Source: CAYYMZ01 sp964473025 (GTDB lineage: Bacteria > Patescibacteriota > UBA1384 > DTJR01). From it: a stretch of DNA of 20,530 bases. The notes beneath the pieces are model-generated. The model saw only the letters and a list, made by a program, of their open reading frames with translations. It searched no databases and had not been told where the DNA came from. The stretch is from NCBI GenBank assembly GCA_964473025.1, contig CAYYMZ010000017.1, positions 1-20,530 of the forward strand, in the 5' to 3' direction. The translations under genes were made by a program, and so were the position numbers. Below are positions 11,734 to 20,499 of this stretch, piece by piece; within the stretch, counting starts at the first letter, position 1, and every line of letters begins with the position of its first letter.

Positions 11734-13728
11734 TTATGCAACAATTAAAGCAATAATGAGCAGAGCGATAATATTGAGGATCTTGATCATGGGGTTGATA
11801 GCCGGACCAGCAGTGTCCTTGTATGGATCGCCGACGGTGTCACCTGTTACTGCGGCTTGGTGGGCTAAACTCCCCTTACCACCAAAGTTACCGGACTCAA
11901 TATATTTTTTGGCATTGTCCCACGCTGCTCCGCCGGAAGTCATCGAAATGGCGACAAAAAGACCGGTTACGATTGAACCAACCAACACGCCACCTAAGGC
12001 AACTGGACCCAAGAGAAATCCGACGAGGATCGGAACAGCCACGGGGAGCAGGGCCGGTAGAATCATCTGCTTGATTGCCGATTTGGTCACAATATCAACA
12101 GCCCGCGAATAATCCGGCTTTGCTTCTCCGGTCATAATACCCTTGATTTCCCTGAATTGACGTCTAACCTCTTCTACTACCGCACCGGCAGTGCGTCCAA
12201 CTGCTTCCATTGAAAGTGATCCGAACCAGTACGGGAGAAGACCGCCGATGAAAAGGCCGATTAAAACCATCGGGTCGGAGAGAGAGAATGTAATACTTCT
12301 GCCAAGGTTGGCAATTTCTTCGGTGTAAGCGGCAAAAAGCACGATCGCAGCCAAACCGGCTGAAGCAATTGCATAGCCCTTAGTTACGGCCTTGGTCGTG
12401 TTTCCGACCGCATCCAGCGGATCGGTTACATCTCTCACTTTTTGTGATAATCCGGCCATCTCGGCAATTCCACCGGCATTATCGGTAATTGGGCCATAAG
12501 CGTCAATCGCCACAACGATTCCGGTCATTGAAAGCATTGAGAAGGCGGCAACTGCCACGCCATATAAACCGGCAAAGTGATAAGCAATCCAAGTTCCAGC
12601 CGCAATAGCGAGAACTGGCCAAATCGTTGCCTTCATCGAAATCGCCAGACCGGTAATGATGTTAGTTCCGTGTCCGGTCGTAGATGCCTGAGCAATTGAA
12701 CGGACCGGTGCGTACGAGGTCGAAGTAAAGTACTCGGTAATAACAAACATCGCCGCCGTAACACCCAAACCAACTAGGGCCGAATAAAAGAGATAAAGCG
12801 GCACATAATCAGTCATCATTCTTTGAGCGATAAAATAGAAGGCAATTGCTGCCAAAACGCCGGCCACAATCAGTCCTTTATAAAGAGCGAACATAATATT
12901 CTTTCCCGTCAGGCGAACGAAGAACGATCCGACGATCGAGGCCAGAATTGAAACGCCGCCGATAACCAGAGGAAAAACAACCGCATTGGAGTCAGGACCG
13001 AAAACAAGTGATCCAAGCAACATGGCGGCAACGGCAGTTACGGCATAGGTCTCAAAAAGATCAGCGGCCATTCCGGCGCAGTCGCCGACATTGTCGCCGA
13101 CATTGTCGGCAATTACAGCCGGGTTTCGCGGATCATCTTCGGGAATTCCTGCTTCAATTTTTCCAACTAAATCCGCGCCAACGTCAGCTGCTTTGGTGAA
13201 AATTCCTCCGCCTAATCTTGCAAAAACAGAAATAAGCGAACCTCCGAATCCAAGGCCAATTAGGGCCTTGGGATCATGGGTTAAGGCATAAAAACCAGCA
13301 ACACCCAAAAGACCTAAACCAACAACCAAAATTCCCGTTACTGCTCCGCCCTTAAACGCTAAATCCATTGCTTTTTTCAATCCACTTTTGGCCGCTTCGG
13401 CAACGCGAACGTTAGCGCGAACCGAGATATTCATACCGATAAAGCCGGCGGCGGCAGATAAAACAGCGCCAACTAAAAATCCAAGAGCGGTTTGAACGTT
13501 CAGAAAATACCATAAAACGACGGTAACGATGACGGCAACATAGGCAATGGTTTTATACTGGCGTCCAAGATAGGCCGATGCACCCTGTTGAATCGCCGAT
13601 GCAATTTCCTGCATTCTTTTAGAACCGGCTGGTTGTTTTAAAACATAACTCCCCACAAAATATCCATAAATAATTGCTACCAAGGCCGATGCAAGGGCAA
13701 AATAGATTGCCGCGTTTTCTATTGTCAT
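11734..13728 (-). CDS. hppA: Membrane-bound proton-translocating pyrophosphatase, K+-independent type
   Basis: This 664-aa integral membrane enzyme couples PPi hydrolysis to cation pumping across the cytoplasmic membrane. About 16 hydrophobic helices are visible. Active-site motifs are complete: KAADVGADLVGK (179-190), EDDPRNPAVIADNVGDNVGDCAGM (197-220), DAYGPITDNAGGIAEM (409-424), DNAKKYIE (604-611) and GDTVGDPYKDTAGP (629-642). The GNTTKA motif at 442-447 has Lys446, the residue that marks K+-independent H+-PPases; K+-dependent forms have Ala there. The ATG follows GGAGG with 4-nt spacing. It would let a fermentative cell save energy from PPi made in biosynthesis, including tRNA charging. 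It appears to be a separate transcript start with an AT-rich leader. Confidence 0.96.
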   Translation of the reverse strand: MTIENAAIYFALASALVAIIYGYFVGSYVLKQPAGSKRMQEIASAIQQGASAYLGRQYKTIAYVAVIVTVVLWYFLNVQTALGFLVGAVLSAAAGFIGMNISVRANVRVAEAAKSGLKKAMDLAFKGGAVTGILVVGLGLLGVAGFYALTHDPKALIGLGFGGSLISVFARLGGGIFTKAADVGADLVGKIEAGIPEDDPRNPAVIADNVGDNVGDCAGMAADLFETYAVTAVAAMLLGSLVFGPDSNAVVFPLVIGGVSILASIVGSFFVRLTGKNIMFALYKGLIVAGVLAAIAFYFIAQRMMTDYVPLYLFYSALVGLGVTAAMFVITEYFTSTSYAPVRSIAQASTTGHGTNIITGLAISMKATIWPVLAIAAGTWIAYHFAGLYGVAVAAFSMLSMTGIVVAIDAYGPITDNAGGIAEMAGLSQKVRDVTDPLDAVGNTTKAVTKGYAIASAGLAAIVLFAAYTEEIANLGRSITFSLSDPMVLIGLFIGGLLPYWFGSLSMEAVGRTAGAVVEEVRRQFREIKGIMTGEAKPDYSRAVDIVTKSAIKQMILPALLPVAVPILVGFLLGPVALGGVLVGSIVTGLFVAISMTSGGAAWDNAKKYIESGNFGGKGSLAHQAAVTGDTVGDPYKDTAGPAINPMIKILNIIALLIIALIVA

Positions 13729-13736
13729 ATGTCCTC

Positions 13737-13822
13737 CAAATTATCTTAAAAATGCAAATCTCAAAATTAAAACTAACATTTTGTATTTTGGATTGTCATT
13801 TTGAATTTTGACTTTTGATTTT
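13737..13822. repeat. AT-rich low-complexity spacer upstream of hppA
   Basis: Between hppA and the GT4 gene the DNA consists of degenerate CAAAATTCAAAATGACAATC-like units on the minus strand, with ATCAAAAGTCAAAATTC next to them. It shares CAAAATGACA with the tract inside the FemAB-like gene. A GATAAT near 13744 could serve as a -10 for hppA, but no -35 stands out. Confidence 0.5.
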
Positions 13823-13826
13823 TGAA

Positions 13827-14984
13827 TTACTCTTGGTCTTTATACAATATTTCCCTGTAAACTTCAAGGGTTTTGCGCGCCGTTTGGTTCCAGCTGAATC
13901 TTTTTGCATTCTGCGCTCCGGCACTAACTAGCGCTGATCTTAATTTTTCGTCTTCTAGAACACTTTTAATTTTTGCTGTCATATCATTGGTGTTCATTGG
14001 GTTAAAGTAGATTGCCCCCTCACCGAAAATTTCTGGCAGCGAGGTTTTGTCAGATGAGGCAAGCGGCACAGTACAGGCCTGTGCTTCAAGTCCCGGAAGA
14101 CCAAAACCCTCGGAGAGCGAGGGGAAAATAAAAAGAGTGGCGTTGTTATAGATAATCGGCAGATCTTCATCGGGCACAAAACCGGTAAATTTAACTGATC
14201 CCTCGAGTCCAAGACGTTTGACCTTGTCCCGTAGCTCTGGATATTTTGGATCAACCCGGCCGACAAAAACCAAATCTAAATGTCCGGCAAACTTTTTGTC
14301 TTTTACGATTTGGGCATAGGCGTCGACTAAGCGCAGAAGATTCTTGTGGGTCCGCCATTGCCCGACCGATAAAATATAGGGGTTTTTTAAAGAATACTGC
14401 TCCGCCTTTGCCAAAATCCTTGGATTGGTTATTTTCTTAAAATTTTCATCAATTCCGTTATAGGTGGTCACAACTTTTTGCGGCATTAGGTCGAATTCGC
14501 GAATCAACTCTTTTCTGACAAAATCCGATACTGTCAAAATTCTTTTTGACCTGCGGGCGGCATGGGTTATTACCTTTTTATAGAGAGATTGTTTTAACTT
14601 ACCGCCGCGTTCGGCATATAAAGATAGGGTTAGATCATGAATCGTAACCACAAAATCACCCTTGTATAAAAGCGGGTGGTTAAAGTGGGGAAAATGAACA
14701 AGGTCAACTTTCAAACTATTTAAAATTCCGGGTAATTTAACCTGTTCGGCCACGCTGTAGTGGCCGGCATCAACCTCAACCACTTCAACCGGATTTTCAC
14801 GTTCATTCATCTTTTGCGCCAAATCACCTGTGATTTGTGTGCCCTTAAGCACAATCACCACGTATTTCTGGGCAGTATCTAAGGGCAGAAGGTGGCGTAA
14901 AAGCTCCATCGAATAACGCCCTATCCCTGCGTGAGACAGCGATAGAAACCGTCCGTCAAATAAAATTTTTTTGTTTTTTTCCAT
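13827..14984 (-). CDS. Glycosyltransferase family 4 (GT-B fold)
   Basis: This 385-aa enzyme is a retaining, nucleotide-sugar-dependent glycosyltransferase. The N-terminal half starts ILFDGRFLSLSHAGIGRYSMELLRHL, with the glycine-rich acceptor loop typical of mannosyltransferase-like GT4 enzymes, and has VVTIHDLTLSLY and ILTVSDFVRKELI. The C-terminal half has YILSVGQWRTHKNLLRLVDAY, LVFVGR, VKFTGFVPDEDLPIIYNNATLFIFPSLSEG and the EX7E motif in SEGFGLPGLEAQ, followed by TSLPEIFGEGAIYFNP. It is probably soluble or peripheral at the inner face of the membrane. No Shine-Dalgarno sequence is visible; a TAAGAT lies 7 nt before the ATG. It stands near two GT-C enzymes and a GT2, so it likely builds part of a surface glycan. 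The sugar cannot be read from sequence. Confidence 0.9.
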   Translation of the reverse strand: MEKNKKILFDGRFLSLSHAGIGRYSMELLRHLLPLDTAQKYVVIVLKGTQITGDLAQKMNERENPVEVVEVDAGHYSVAEQVKLPGILNSLKVDLVHFPHFNHPLLYKGDFVVTIHDLTLSLYAERGGKLKQSLYKKVITHAARRSKRILTVSDFVRKELIREFDLMPQKVVTTYNGIDENFKKITNPRILAKAEQYSLKNPYILSVGQWRTHKNLLRLVDAYAQIVKDKKFAGHLDLVFVGRVDPKYPELRDKVKRLGLEGSVKFTGFVPDEDLPIIYNNATLFIFPSLSEGFGLPGLEAQACTVPLASSDKTSLPEIFGEGAIYFNPMNTNDMTAKIKSVLEDEKLRSALVSAGAQNAKRFSWNQTARKTLEVYREILYKDQE

Positions 14985-15039
14985 AAATTTGATCTTACCC
15001 TATCTTAAAATATAAGGAAGAAATAAAAAAATGCAACCA

Positions 15040-16548
15040 CTAAAACTTATAAAGGACAATCTCCTTGTCCTCTTTGTCGGGGCCTACCAGAATTTGAACA
15101 GCCGAATATGTTACATCGAAAGCCTTAAAGGTATAGGTCATATCGTAAAACCAAACAGTCGGAGCATTGTCTTTAAGTAAAGCAATTTTATCCTCAACGC
15201 GGCGGGCCTTTAATGTACGCAGGTTGCCAACCGAATAATCACCGTACATATCGTAAATCTTGAATCCGTTTTGCTCCTCGCCCAAATAAAAGCGCAAAAC
15301 CCACTCTTCTCCTCCGCCGTAACCGCCGCGAATCAAGATCGCATCGTCCGCTTTTGCGTTTTGATTCAAGTAGGCGGCAATCGTATTAATTCCCGCTTTT
15401 TTTCTTTCAAAATATGCTCCGTTAATATAGGCCGCAATAAAAATCAAGGCAAAAAACACATATAATGCTTTAAGATAAAAATTCTTGGCCCCCAAATAGC
15501 CCAAAACTATAAAATAAAGGTAGAATGGCGCCAGAAACGATAGATACCTCACCGCTCTCGGGCCGATTTCAGAAGACAAAAGAGCGGCCAAAATAAGCGG
15601 AGTGGCAATAGCGACAAAAATAAACAGGGTGCGATCACGCTTTATCGCCGCCTTATAAATTCCGAGTGCTACCAGCGACAGGGGGATAATTGCGCTCAAG
15701 ATAAATACAAACATAATGACCGGTTCCGTTTTGGCTTGCGATGTAAGATTTGACATCCCCTCCTTTAAATCAAGAAAAAGCCGGCCAGCACCGAAGCGAT
15801 AGATCGCTGAAATAAGTCCGATGATATTGTCTTTTAAGCTTAGGGATTGCGATTGCTCCGAGAGGCGCCCGATCAGCTGATGATAAAAAGATCCGCCCCA
15901 AAGGAGAACAAATAAAGCGATTGGAACGAGGAGGGCGAATACGTTTCTTAATCTGAAATATCGCTTAAAGTTAAAAAGCAAGTAAATGCCTTCGCCAAGA
16001 AGAACTATAAAACCCAGATATTGGGTTAAAATCATAAGAGTACTCAAGATGCAAAAGTTAAAGGCAATCCAAAACCGTTTTTTCTCGAGCATTAGAATAA
16101 ACAGGTATAGTTGGCTAAAAAATACTAAGGTGAAAAGGGCGTAAGGTCTGATCTCCGCCGCGTGATAAGTCAAGACAGCAGAAAAAATTGAAAGAAGTGC
16201 CACCCAAAATGCGATTTTTCCATTGCTTAATTTTTTAAACAAAACAAAGATTACGTAGATTGCCGCAATCCCGCATAGGGCAGATAGTATTCGAGCTCCA
16301 AACTCCCCTGATTGAAATATTTTTAGGTCAAAATATTGCAGAATGTGGTAGAGGGGCGGATGAACGTCGTTTGCGACACCCTCTAGAACCGCCTTTAAAT
16401 TGGTATTTGAAGCGATTTTTAAGATTATACCTTCGTCACCATCAAATGGCCTTAAACCTAAAAACACAAATCTGGAAATAGCCGCAACCACCAAAAGAGT
16501 TATTACTCTCCAATTTCTTTTAACAAAATCTCTCTTTTTACTTTTCAC
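15040..16548 (-). CDS. GT-C glycosyltransferase, PMT/ArnT-like (family 39 type)
   Basis: This 502-aa protein has about ten or more transmembrane helices. Its first external loop carries FDGDEGIILKIAS (about 35-47) with the acidic catalytic pair expected in GT-C enzymes, and NDVHPPLYHILQYFDL (about 60-75) with the conserved HPP. Such enzymes take the sugar from a polyprenyl-phosphate carrier and add it to protein or glycan on the outer face of the membrane. The start is a GTG inside an AT-rich repeat tract (encoding MKSKK), with a weak AAAGG upstream. It lies 23 bp downstream of the GT2-GtrA gene, which could make its lipid-linked donor. The acceptor is unknown. Confidence 0.87.
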   Translation of the reverse strand: MKSKKRDFVKRNWRVITLLVVAAISRFVFLGLRPFDGDEGIILKIASNTNLKAVLEGVANDVHPPLYHILQYFDLKIFQSGEFGARILSALCGIAAIYVIFVLFKKLSNGKIAFWVALLSIFSAVLTYHAAEIRPYALFTLVFFSQLYLFILMLEKKRFWIAFNFCILSTLMILTQYLGFIVLLGEGIYLLFNFKRYFRLRNVFALLVPIALFVLLWGGSFYHQLIGRLSEQSQSLSLKDNIIGLISAIYRFGAGRLFLDLKEGMSNLTSQAKTEPVIMFVFILSAIIPLSLVALGIYKAAIKRDRTLFIFVAIATPLILAALLSSEIGPRAVRYLSFLAPFYLYFIVLGYLGAKNFYLKALYVFFALIFIAAYINGAYFERKKAGINTIAAYLNQNAKADDAILIRGGYGGGEEWVLRFYLGEEQNGFKIYDMYGDYSVGNLRTLKARRVEDKIALLKDNAPTVWFYDMTYTFKAFDVTYSAVQILVGPDKEDKEIVLYKF

Positions 16549-16566
16549 TTTTGACCTTTAATTTTA
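16535..16566. repeat. AT-rich low-complexity tract at the start of the GT-C gene
   Basis: On the minus strand the tract reads as AAAATTAAAGGTCAAAAG followed by TGAAAAGTAAAAAG. It supplies the GTG start and first codons (KSKK) of the GT-C gene and matches the in-frame tsaD insertion. Confidence 0.5.
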
Positions 16567-16571
16567 AGCGG

Positions 16572-17675
16572 CTATAGGCCGCGAAACGTCCACTTTTTAT
16601 TCAAAATAAAATTCCACGACGTTGCGGCCGCCGTAGCGACAATGAGCCCAAAAATATCGCGCCAACCGACAATGGCCGTAATAAGATAGAAGGTGGCGTT
16701 ATTAATAAGAAATCCACCCGTTGCGACAGTTAAAAATCTAAGCGCTTCGCGCCCAACATCGGAGCGCGTTGAGCGGAATGTCCACTTGCGGTTCATGATG
16801 TAACTTGAAAGTGCCGAGACGATGAAAGAAATGCCTTTGGCGATCTGCTTGATCGTCTGCAAACTAAGTGAGCTAAAAACTCCCGGTAATACGATTTTTA
16901 GCGGATAAAATACCCCCCAGTCAACGAGAGAATTAATTGCGCCAACGATCGCAAATTTTACAAACTGCCGCAAAGTTTTTTGTTTTGCCGCCAAGCGAAA
17001 GATAGTTTTTGCCGACTTAAATAGTTCCCCCTGTATTTTTGACTCTCCCGCTCTGCGATCTTCGAACGTGATGGGCGTTTCTTTCAATTTAAAGCCGTTG
17101 TTTTTAGCCAAAAGCAGCATTTCGGGCTGAAATGCGTAACCCGCAGATTGTATCTTGTCGAGGTTGGCTGATTTTAAGAATTCGGCGGGATAGCACTTGA
17201 AACCTGCGGTTGCGTCTTTGACCGGAATTTGAAGAAGAGTGCGGGTTACAAGGTTTGCCCCCCAACTGTTTAAATACCGCCCCCATCCCCAGCCAACAAT
17301 CTTGCCTCCTTTAATATAGCGCGAACCAATCGCAACGGTTTTATCATCACAAAGCGAGATTAGGCACACTAAAGCGCTGACCGGATGAGAAAAATCAGCA
17401 TCCATTGAAACCAGCTTCTTATATCCATTTTCTAAACCCCAGTTGAAACCGGCAACGTAGGCCTTACCCAAACCCGCCTTTTCCCTTCGGTGCAGTATGG
17501 AGACCCATTTTTCTTTTTTTCTTAAATCATCAACAAGTTTGCCTGTCCCATCGGGTGAATTATCATCCACCACCAAAACATCGGCCGAAATTTTTTCAGC
17601 GGAAATCGCGCCGATCAGCTTAGCGATGTTGTCCCTCTCGTTATAGGTCGGGATGACAATCAGGTTTTTGCTCAT
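16572..17675 (-). CDS. Polyprenyl-phosphate sugar synthase (GT2, DPM1-like) fused to a GtrA membrane domain
   Basis: The 367-aa protein has two parts. Residues 1 to about 230 form a GT2/DPM1-like domain with VIPTYNERDNI, VLVVDDNSPDGTG (33-45) and the metal-binding SMDADFSHP (90-98), then ATAGFKCY and FEDRRAGESK. Residues about 237-367 form a GtrA-like domain with four helices (QFVKFAIVGAINSLVDWGVF, then WTFRS and a final NKKWTFRG). The GT2 part would transfer a hexose from a nucleotide donor to polyprenyl phosphate, and GtrA-type domains are thought to help flip such lipids. The gene precedes the GT-C gene in the same direction and is divergent from the glycosidase-like gene. Whether the sugar is mannose or another hexose is not visible. 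Confidence 0.92.
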   Translation of the reverse strand: MSKNLIVIPTYNERDNIAKLIGAISAEKISADVLVVDDNSPDGTGKLVDDLRKKEKWVSILHRREKAGLGKAYVAGFNWGLENGYKKLVSMDADFSHPVSALVCLISLCDDKTVAIGSRYIKGGKIVGWGWGRYLNSWGANLVTRTLLQIPVKDATAGFKCYPAEFLKSANLDKIQSAGYAFQPEMLLLAKNNGFKLKETPITFEDRRAGESKIQGELFKSAKTIFRLAAKQKTLRQFVKFAIVGAINSLVDWGVFYPLKIVLPGVFSSLSLQTIKQIAKGISFIVSALSSYIMNRKWTFRSTRSDVGREALRFLTVATGGFLINNATFYLITAIVGWRDIFGLIVATAAATSWNFILNKKWTFRGL

Positions 17676-17725
17676 AATATATGCTTACTCTATCTCGAGT
17701 CGTGGATTTTGTAAACCCAATCTTG

Positions 17726-17737
17726 TATTATTTAATC
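17726..17737 (+). promoter_or_regulatory. Candidate -10 of the glycosidase-like gene, leaderless
   Basis: TATTAT (17726-17731) ends 6 nt before the ATG at 17738. There is no Shine-Dalgarno sequence. No clear -35 lies at 16-18 bp, so the assignment rests on the -10 and its spacing. Confidence 0.4.
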
Positions 17738-18817
17738 ATGAAGAAAATTCTCCTAACGGTTTTGGTTGTGTCGATGGCTGTAGTTATCGGTGTTATGATC
17801 GGGATTGTACTTCAATCCCGTCGCGAGGCAACTCCCTCCCCCACAGACGACGAAACCGTTGTTGGTTTGCAGGGCAAAAAGTTTGTCTGGGGCGCCACGG
17901 TCAGACCATTCGTCATACGCAAGCACAACGAACCATTCAACAGAGATTCTATCGACAAACAATTTAAATATGTTAAAGACCTCTTCCCCATAAATGGCTG
18001 CGTCCGCGCTAATATCGAGGGGGAGGCACAGATAAACGATATTTTAGTTGAGAACGCACAAAAATATAACCTCCAACTCTATCTCATTCTGGAAGAAATT
18101 AAGGACTTTAACCCCGATATCAATTACGAACAAAAAGCGGCTGATTTGGCACAAAAAATTGTTGCCAGATATAAGGGTAAAGTTGCTTACTACCAGCTTT
18201 CAAACGAACTCTCTGGCGTAGTTTTTTCACAACCCAACGAAAAGGGCGAAACAGTGGATGGCGGGTACGGATTAAAAATTGACAAAAACAGATATGAGCA
18301 CGTCAAGCGCTACACGATCGCCTTGAGCCAGGCCGTAAGGACGCTTGATCCCGATGCTAAGATTGTTATAACTGGACACTGGGTTTTAATAAAACCCGTT
18401 TTACAGCTTATAAGCGAAGGTGTTAGCGCCGATATTATCGGTTGGAATTGGGGAACGTCTTTGGGTGAAGAAGCAGGTATTAAAAATGTCGATGGCTATG
18501 GATTGGTGGATATTCCGAAGATGGCCAAGGCAGCCGGTAAGGACTTTATGGTAATCGAAGCCAACCGGGATGACGGTTCGATGGGGGGCAAGGAAAGCGA
18601 ACAGGCATCGTACATCAGAAAACTTACCCAAACCGCCTATAACAACCCGGATATAAGCGGTTATTTTCACTTCATTTTAACCGATGGGATCGACGATCAA
18701 CCGGGTTCATATCTGGGACTCGTAAAAGTCAAGCAAGACCAAACCGGAAGCTTCGTGTTTGGAGAGCTAAAACCGTCATATAACATTCTGCGCAACTTTG
18801 CCGCCAATAACTATTAA
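17738..18817 (+). CDS. Membrane-anchored glycoside-hydrolase-like protein (clan GH-A TIM-barrel type)
   Basis: This 359-aa protein starts MKKILLTVLVVSMAVVIGVMI, a signal anchor, followed by a short Thr/Pro/Ser linker. The rest looks like a (beta/alpha)8 barrel: FVWGATVRPF at the start, YYQLSNELSG (about 160) placing an Asn-Glu pair where GH-A enzymes have the acid/base, IIGWNWG on a later strand, and FMVIEANRDDG (about 272-282) placing a Glu where the nucleophile would be. This fits a GH5/GH39-like glycosidase acting outside the membrane, but the family cannot be fixed. An upstream in-frame ATG at 17681 would place the anchor 19 residues inside, so 17738 is preferred. The 3' end overlaps the converging GT-C gene by 4 bp. 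It may trim or release the glycan made by its neighbours. Confidence 0.7.
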   Translation: MKKILLTVLVVSMAVVIGVMIGIVLQSRREATPSPTDDETVVGLQGKKFVWGATVRPFVIRKHNEPFNRDSIDKQFKYVKDLFPINGCVRANIEGEAQINDILVENAQKYNLQLYLILEEIKDFNPDINYEQKAADLAQKIVARYKGKVAYYQLSNELSGVVFSQPNEKGETVDGGYGLKIDKNRYEHVKRYTIALSQAVRTLDPDAKIVITGHWVLIKPVLQLISEGVSADIIGWNWGTSLGEEAGIKNVDGYGLVDIPKMAKAAGKDFMVIEANRDDGSMGGKESEQASYIRKLTQTAYNNPDISGYFHFILTDGIDDQPGSYLGLVKVKQDQTGSFVFGELKPSYNILRNFAANNY

Positions 18818-20499
18818 CGCAAAAGATTGTCTGAACTAAAGATGTAAAATGTCTGGCCGAGGCGTTCTGCCTTACCTGCTCGCATAGCTTCAAGTAAGCA
18901 TGAATAAGGCCCGAAGAAACCGACAGCATAATTAGCTGAGGCGATGACGGTGGAGTTGGCGGGCAATGTATCGCAGGTGTAATCCAAAAGTGGCTGACTT
19001 TTTATATTGGCGTACTTCGGATTCTCGCCTGATGAAACCCCTATAATCAAATTTTGAAACTTATTCTTTTCGACATAATCCTTCAGGACGGAAAATTCCT
19101 GTCCCCAGTCGAGGTTGGAATCAGCTAAGTAACTATAACCTTTTGAGTTGCCACCGGTAATAGCGCTAAAATAACCGATGCTGCCTGGACCACTCAGAAA
19201 AATATCGAGGAGCAGGAAAATAAACAAAAGAGCTAGGATTACCTTAAAAATCCAGCTCTTTAGTTTTGTAATATATAAAACAGCAAGCGCCGCCACGGGC
19301 GCCGTTAGCACATAAAAGAACAAGATGTAGCGCACTCCGGTTTGGATATGGCCAATAGAGCCAACCACAAATGCAATCAGTACCGAGATGAAAGACAAAA
19401 CCAATGCCCAGTTCTTTTTTAAAACTGCCAAAATAACACCCAGAAGAGAAAAGAGCAAGATAATCGTAGGTGTTTTGCACCAAAGAGCCCAAAGAAAATA
19501 CGATTTCCAGCCGAATTGGCTGATCTCCCCGTTCAAATAAGATCGGTGTCCTATTTTATTGTGGCCTCTTGTTGCGATAATTCCGTCACGGACATTGGAA
19601 TATGGTAATAAAACTATTTTTTTAAGGGGATTTTTAACCTCTACGGTTAAATTATCACTTAAGCCCATAGTTACAGGTTGGGAAGAAAAAACGGCCTTTC
19701 GTTGGACGAAGAGGAAAACCGACCAGGTCAAAACTAACCCAATCGCAACTGAAAACAGAATTAATAAGAGAGAGCGGCGGAGATTTTTGTGTAAAATAAA
19801 TATCGAAGATACGACAATCAAACCAGATAAACCGACAAAAATTACGCCTGTATATTTTGAAAGTGCGGCAAAGCATGCCGCCGCTCCCCACCAAAAGGCC
19901 GTTTTTAGATTGGCATTTTTTATAAAATAAAAGGTTGCGACAAAAAGAAACCACGAGGCGGCGGCCAAATAAATATCATTGGCAATCAAAGATCCGTGGG
20001 CAATCAGGTTAGGATTAAAAACAAGAACGCCTAACGCAGCGATCCCCGCCCATTCGCCCAAGTGCCTCCTTGTCCATAACCAGACAGAGACAAAAAGCAG
20101 TAATGTCAGTAAAACAGTCGGGGCGCGTCCAGCATGGAGTAAATTTTCAACATTATTTGAGCTCTCAAACCAAAAAGTAAACCCAAGTTTCCATTGGTTT
20201 TGCGAACCCTCGTCAATTGCCTTGTCGATATTATGAGGTATGAAGATAGCCGGCAAAGCGGAAACGATTTTAAATATCGGCGGGTGCTCACTATTTGTAA
20301 GCTCGTCGCCCCTCTCCAGATAGCGGATGCCAACCGGTAGATAGACGATTTCGTCCGAGGTAATTGAAAATTTTTTGGCGTCATATATAAGCCAGAATGC
20401 CCCCCAGAGCATAAATAAAATCCCCACAATTGCAAAAATAGTGTTTTTCTTGCTGTCTTTCGTCTTAGACGGAAGCTCTCTCACGTTTAATTTTTCCAT
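18814..20499 (-). CDS. GT-C glycosyltransferase, PMT/ArnT-like (family 39 type)
   Basis: This 561-aa protein begins with a polar head and then about eleven hydrophobic helices. The first external loop has SDEIVYLPVGIRYLERGD (about 49-66) and NSEHPPIFKIVSALPAIF (about 69-86), the acidic and HPP signatures of PMT-type enzymes. The C-terminal globular part contains YSYLADSNLDWGQEFSVLKDYV (about 450), the SNLDWGQ block typical of the family, then FFGPYSCLL. It would move a sugar from a polyprenyl-phosphate donor to protein or glycan outside the membrane. It is distinct in sequence from the GT-C enzyme at 15040-16548. The stop overlaps the converging glycosidase-like stop through a shared TTAA. 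The 31 bp upstream are AT-rich with a TATATT too near the ATG to assign. Confidence 0.88.
   Translation of the reverse strand: MEKLNVRELPSKTKDSKKNTIFAIVGILFMLWGAFWLIYDAKKFSITSDEIVYLPVGIRYLERGDELTNSEHPPIFKIVSALPAIFIPHNIDKAIDEGSQNQWKLGFTFWFESSNNVENLLHAGRAPTVLLTLLLFVSVWLWTRRHLGEWAGIAALGVLVFNPNLIAHGSLIANDIYLAAASWFLFVATFYFIKNANLKTAFWWGAAACFAALSKYTGVIFVGLSGLIVVSSIFILHKNLRRSLLLILFSVAIGLVLTWSVFLFVQRKAVFSSQPVTMGLSDNLTVEVKNPLKKIVLLPYSNVRDGIIATRGHNKIGHRSYLNGEISQFGWKSYFLWALWCKTPTIILLFSLLGVILAVLKKNWALVLSFISVLIAFVVGSIGHIQTGVRYILFFYVLTAPVAALAVLYITKLKSWIFKVILALLFIFLLLDIFLSGPGSIGYFSAITGGNSKGYSYLADSNLDWGQEFSVLKDYVEKNKFQNLIIGVSSGENPKYANIKSQPLLDYTCDTLPANSTVIASANYAVGFFGPYSCLLEAMRAGKAERLGQTFYIFSSDNLLR

Noticed and set aside
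11756..12112. Plus-strand open frame of 118 codons inside hppA.
   Set aside because: It is the antisense shadow of the highly conserved pyrophosphatase C-terminus.
15031..15177. Short plus-strand frame starting ATGCAACCAC with AAGGAAG upstream.
   Set aside because: Except for its first codons it lies entirely antisense to the GT-C gene and shows no protein-like pattern.
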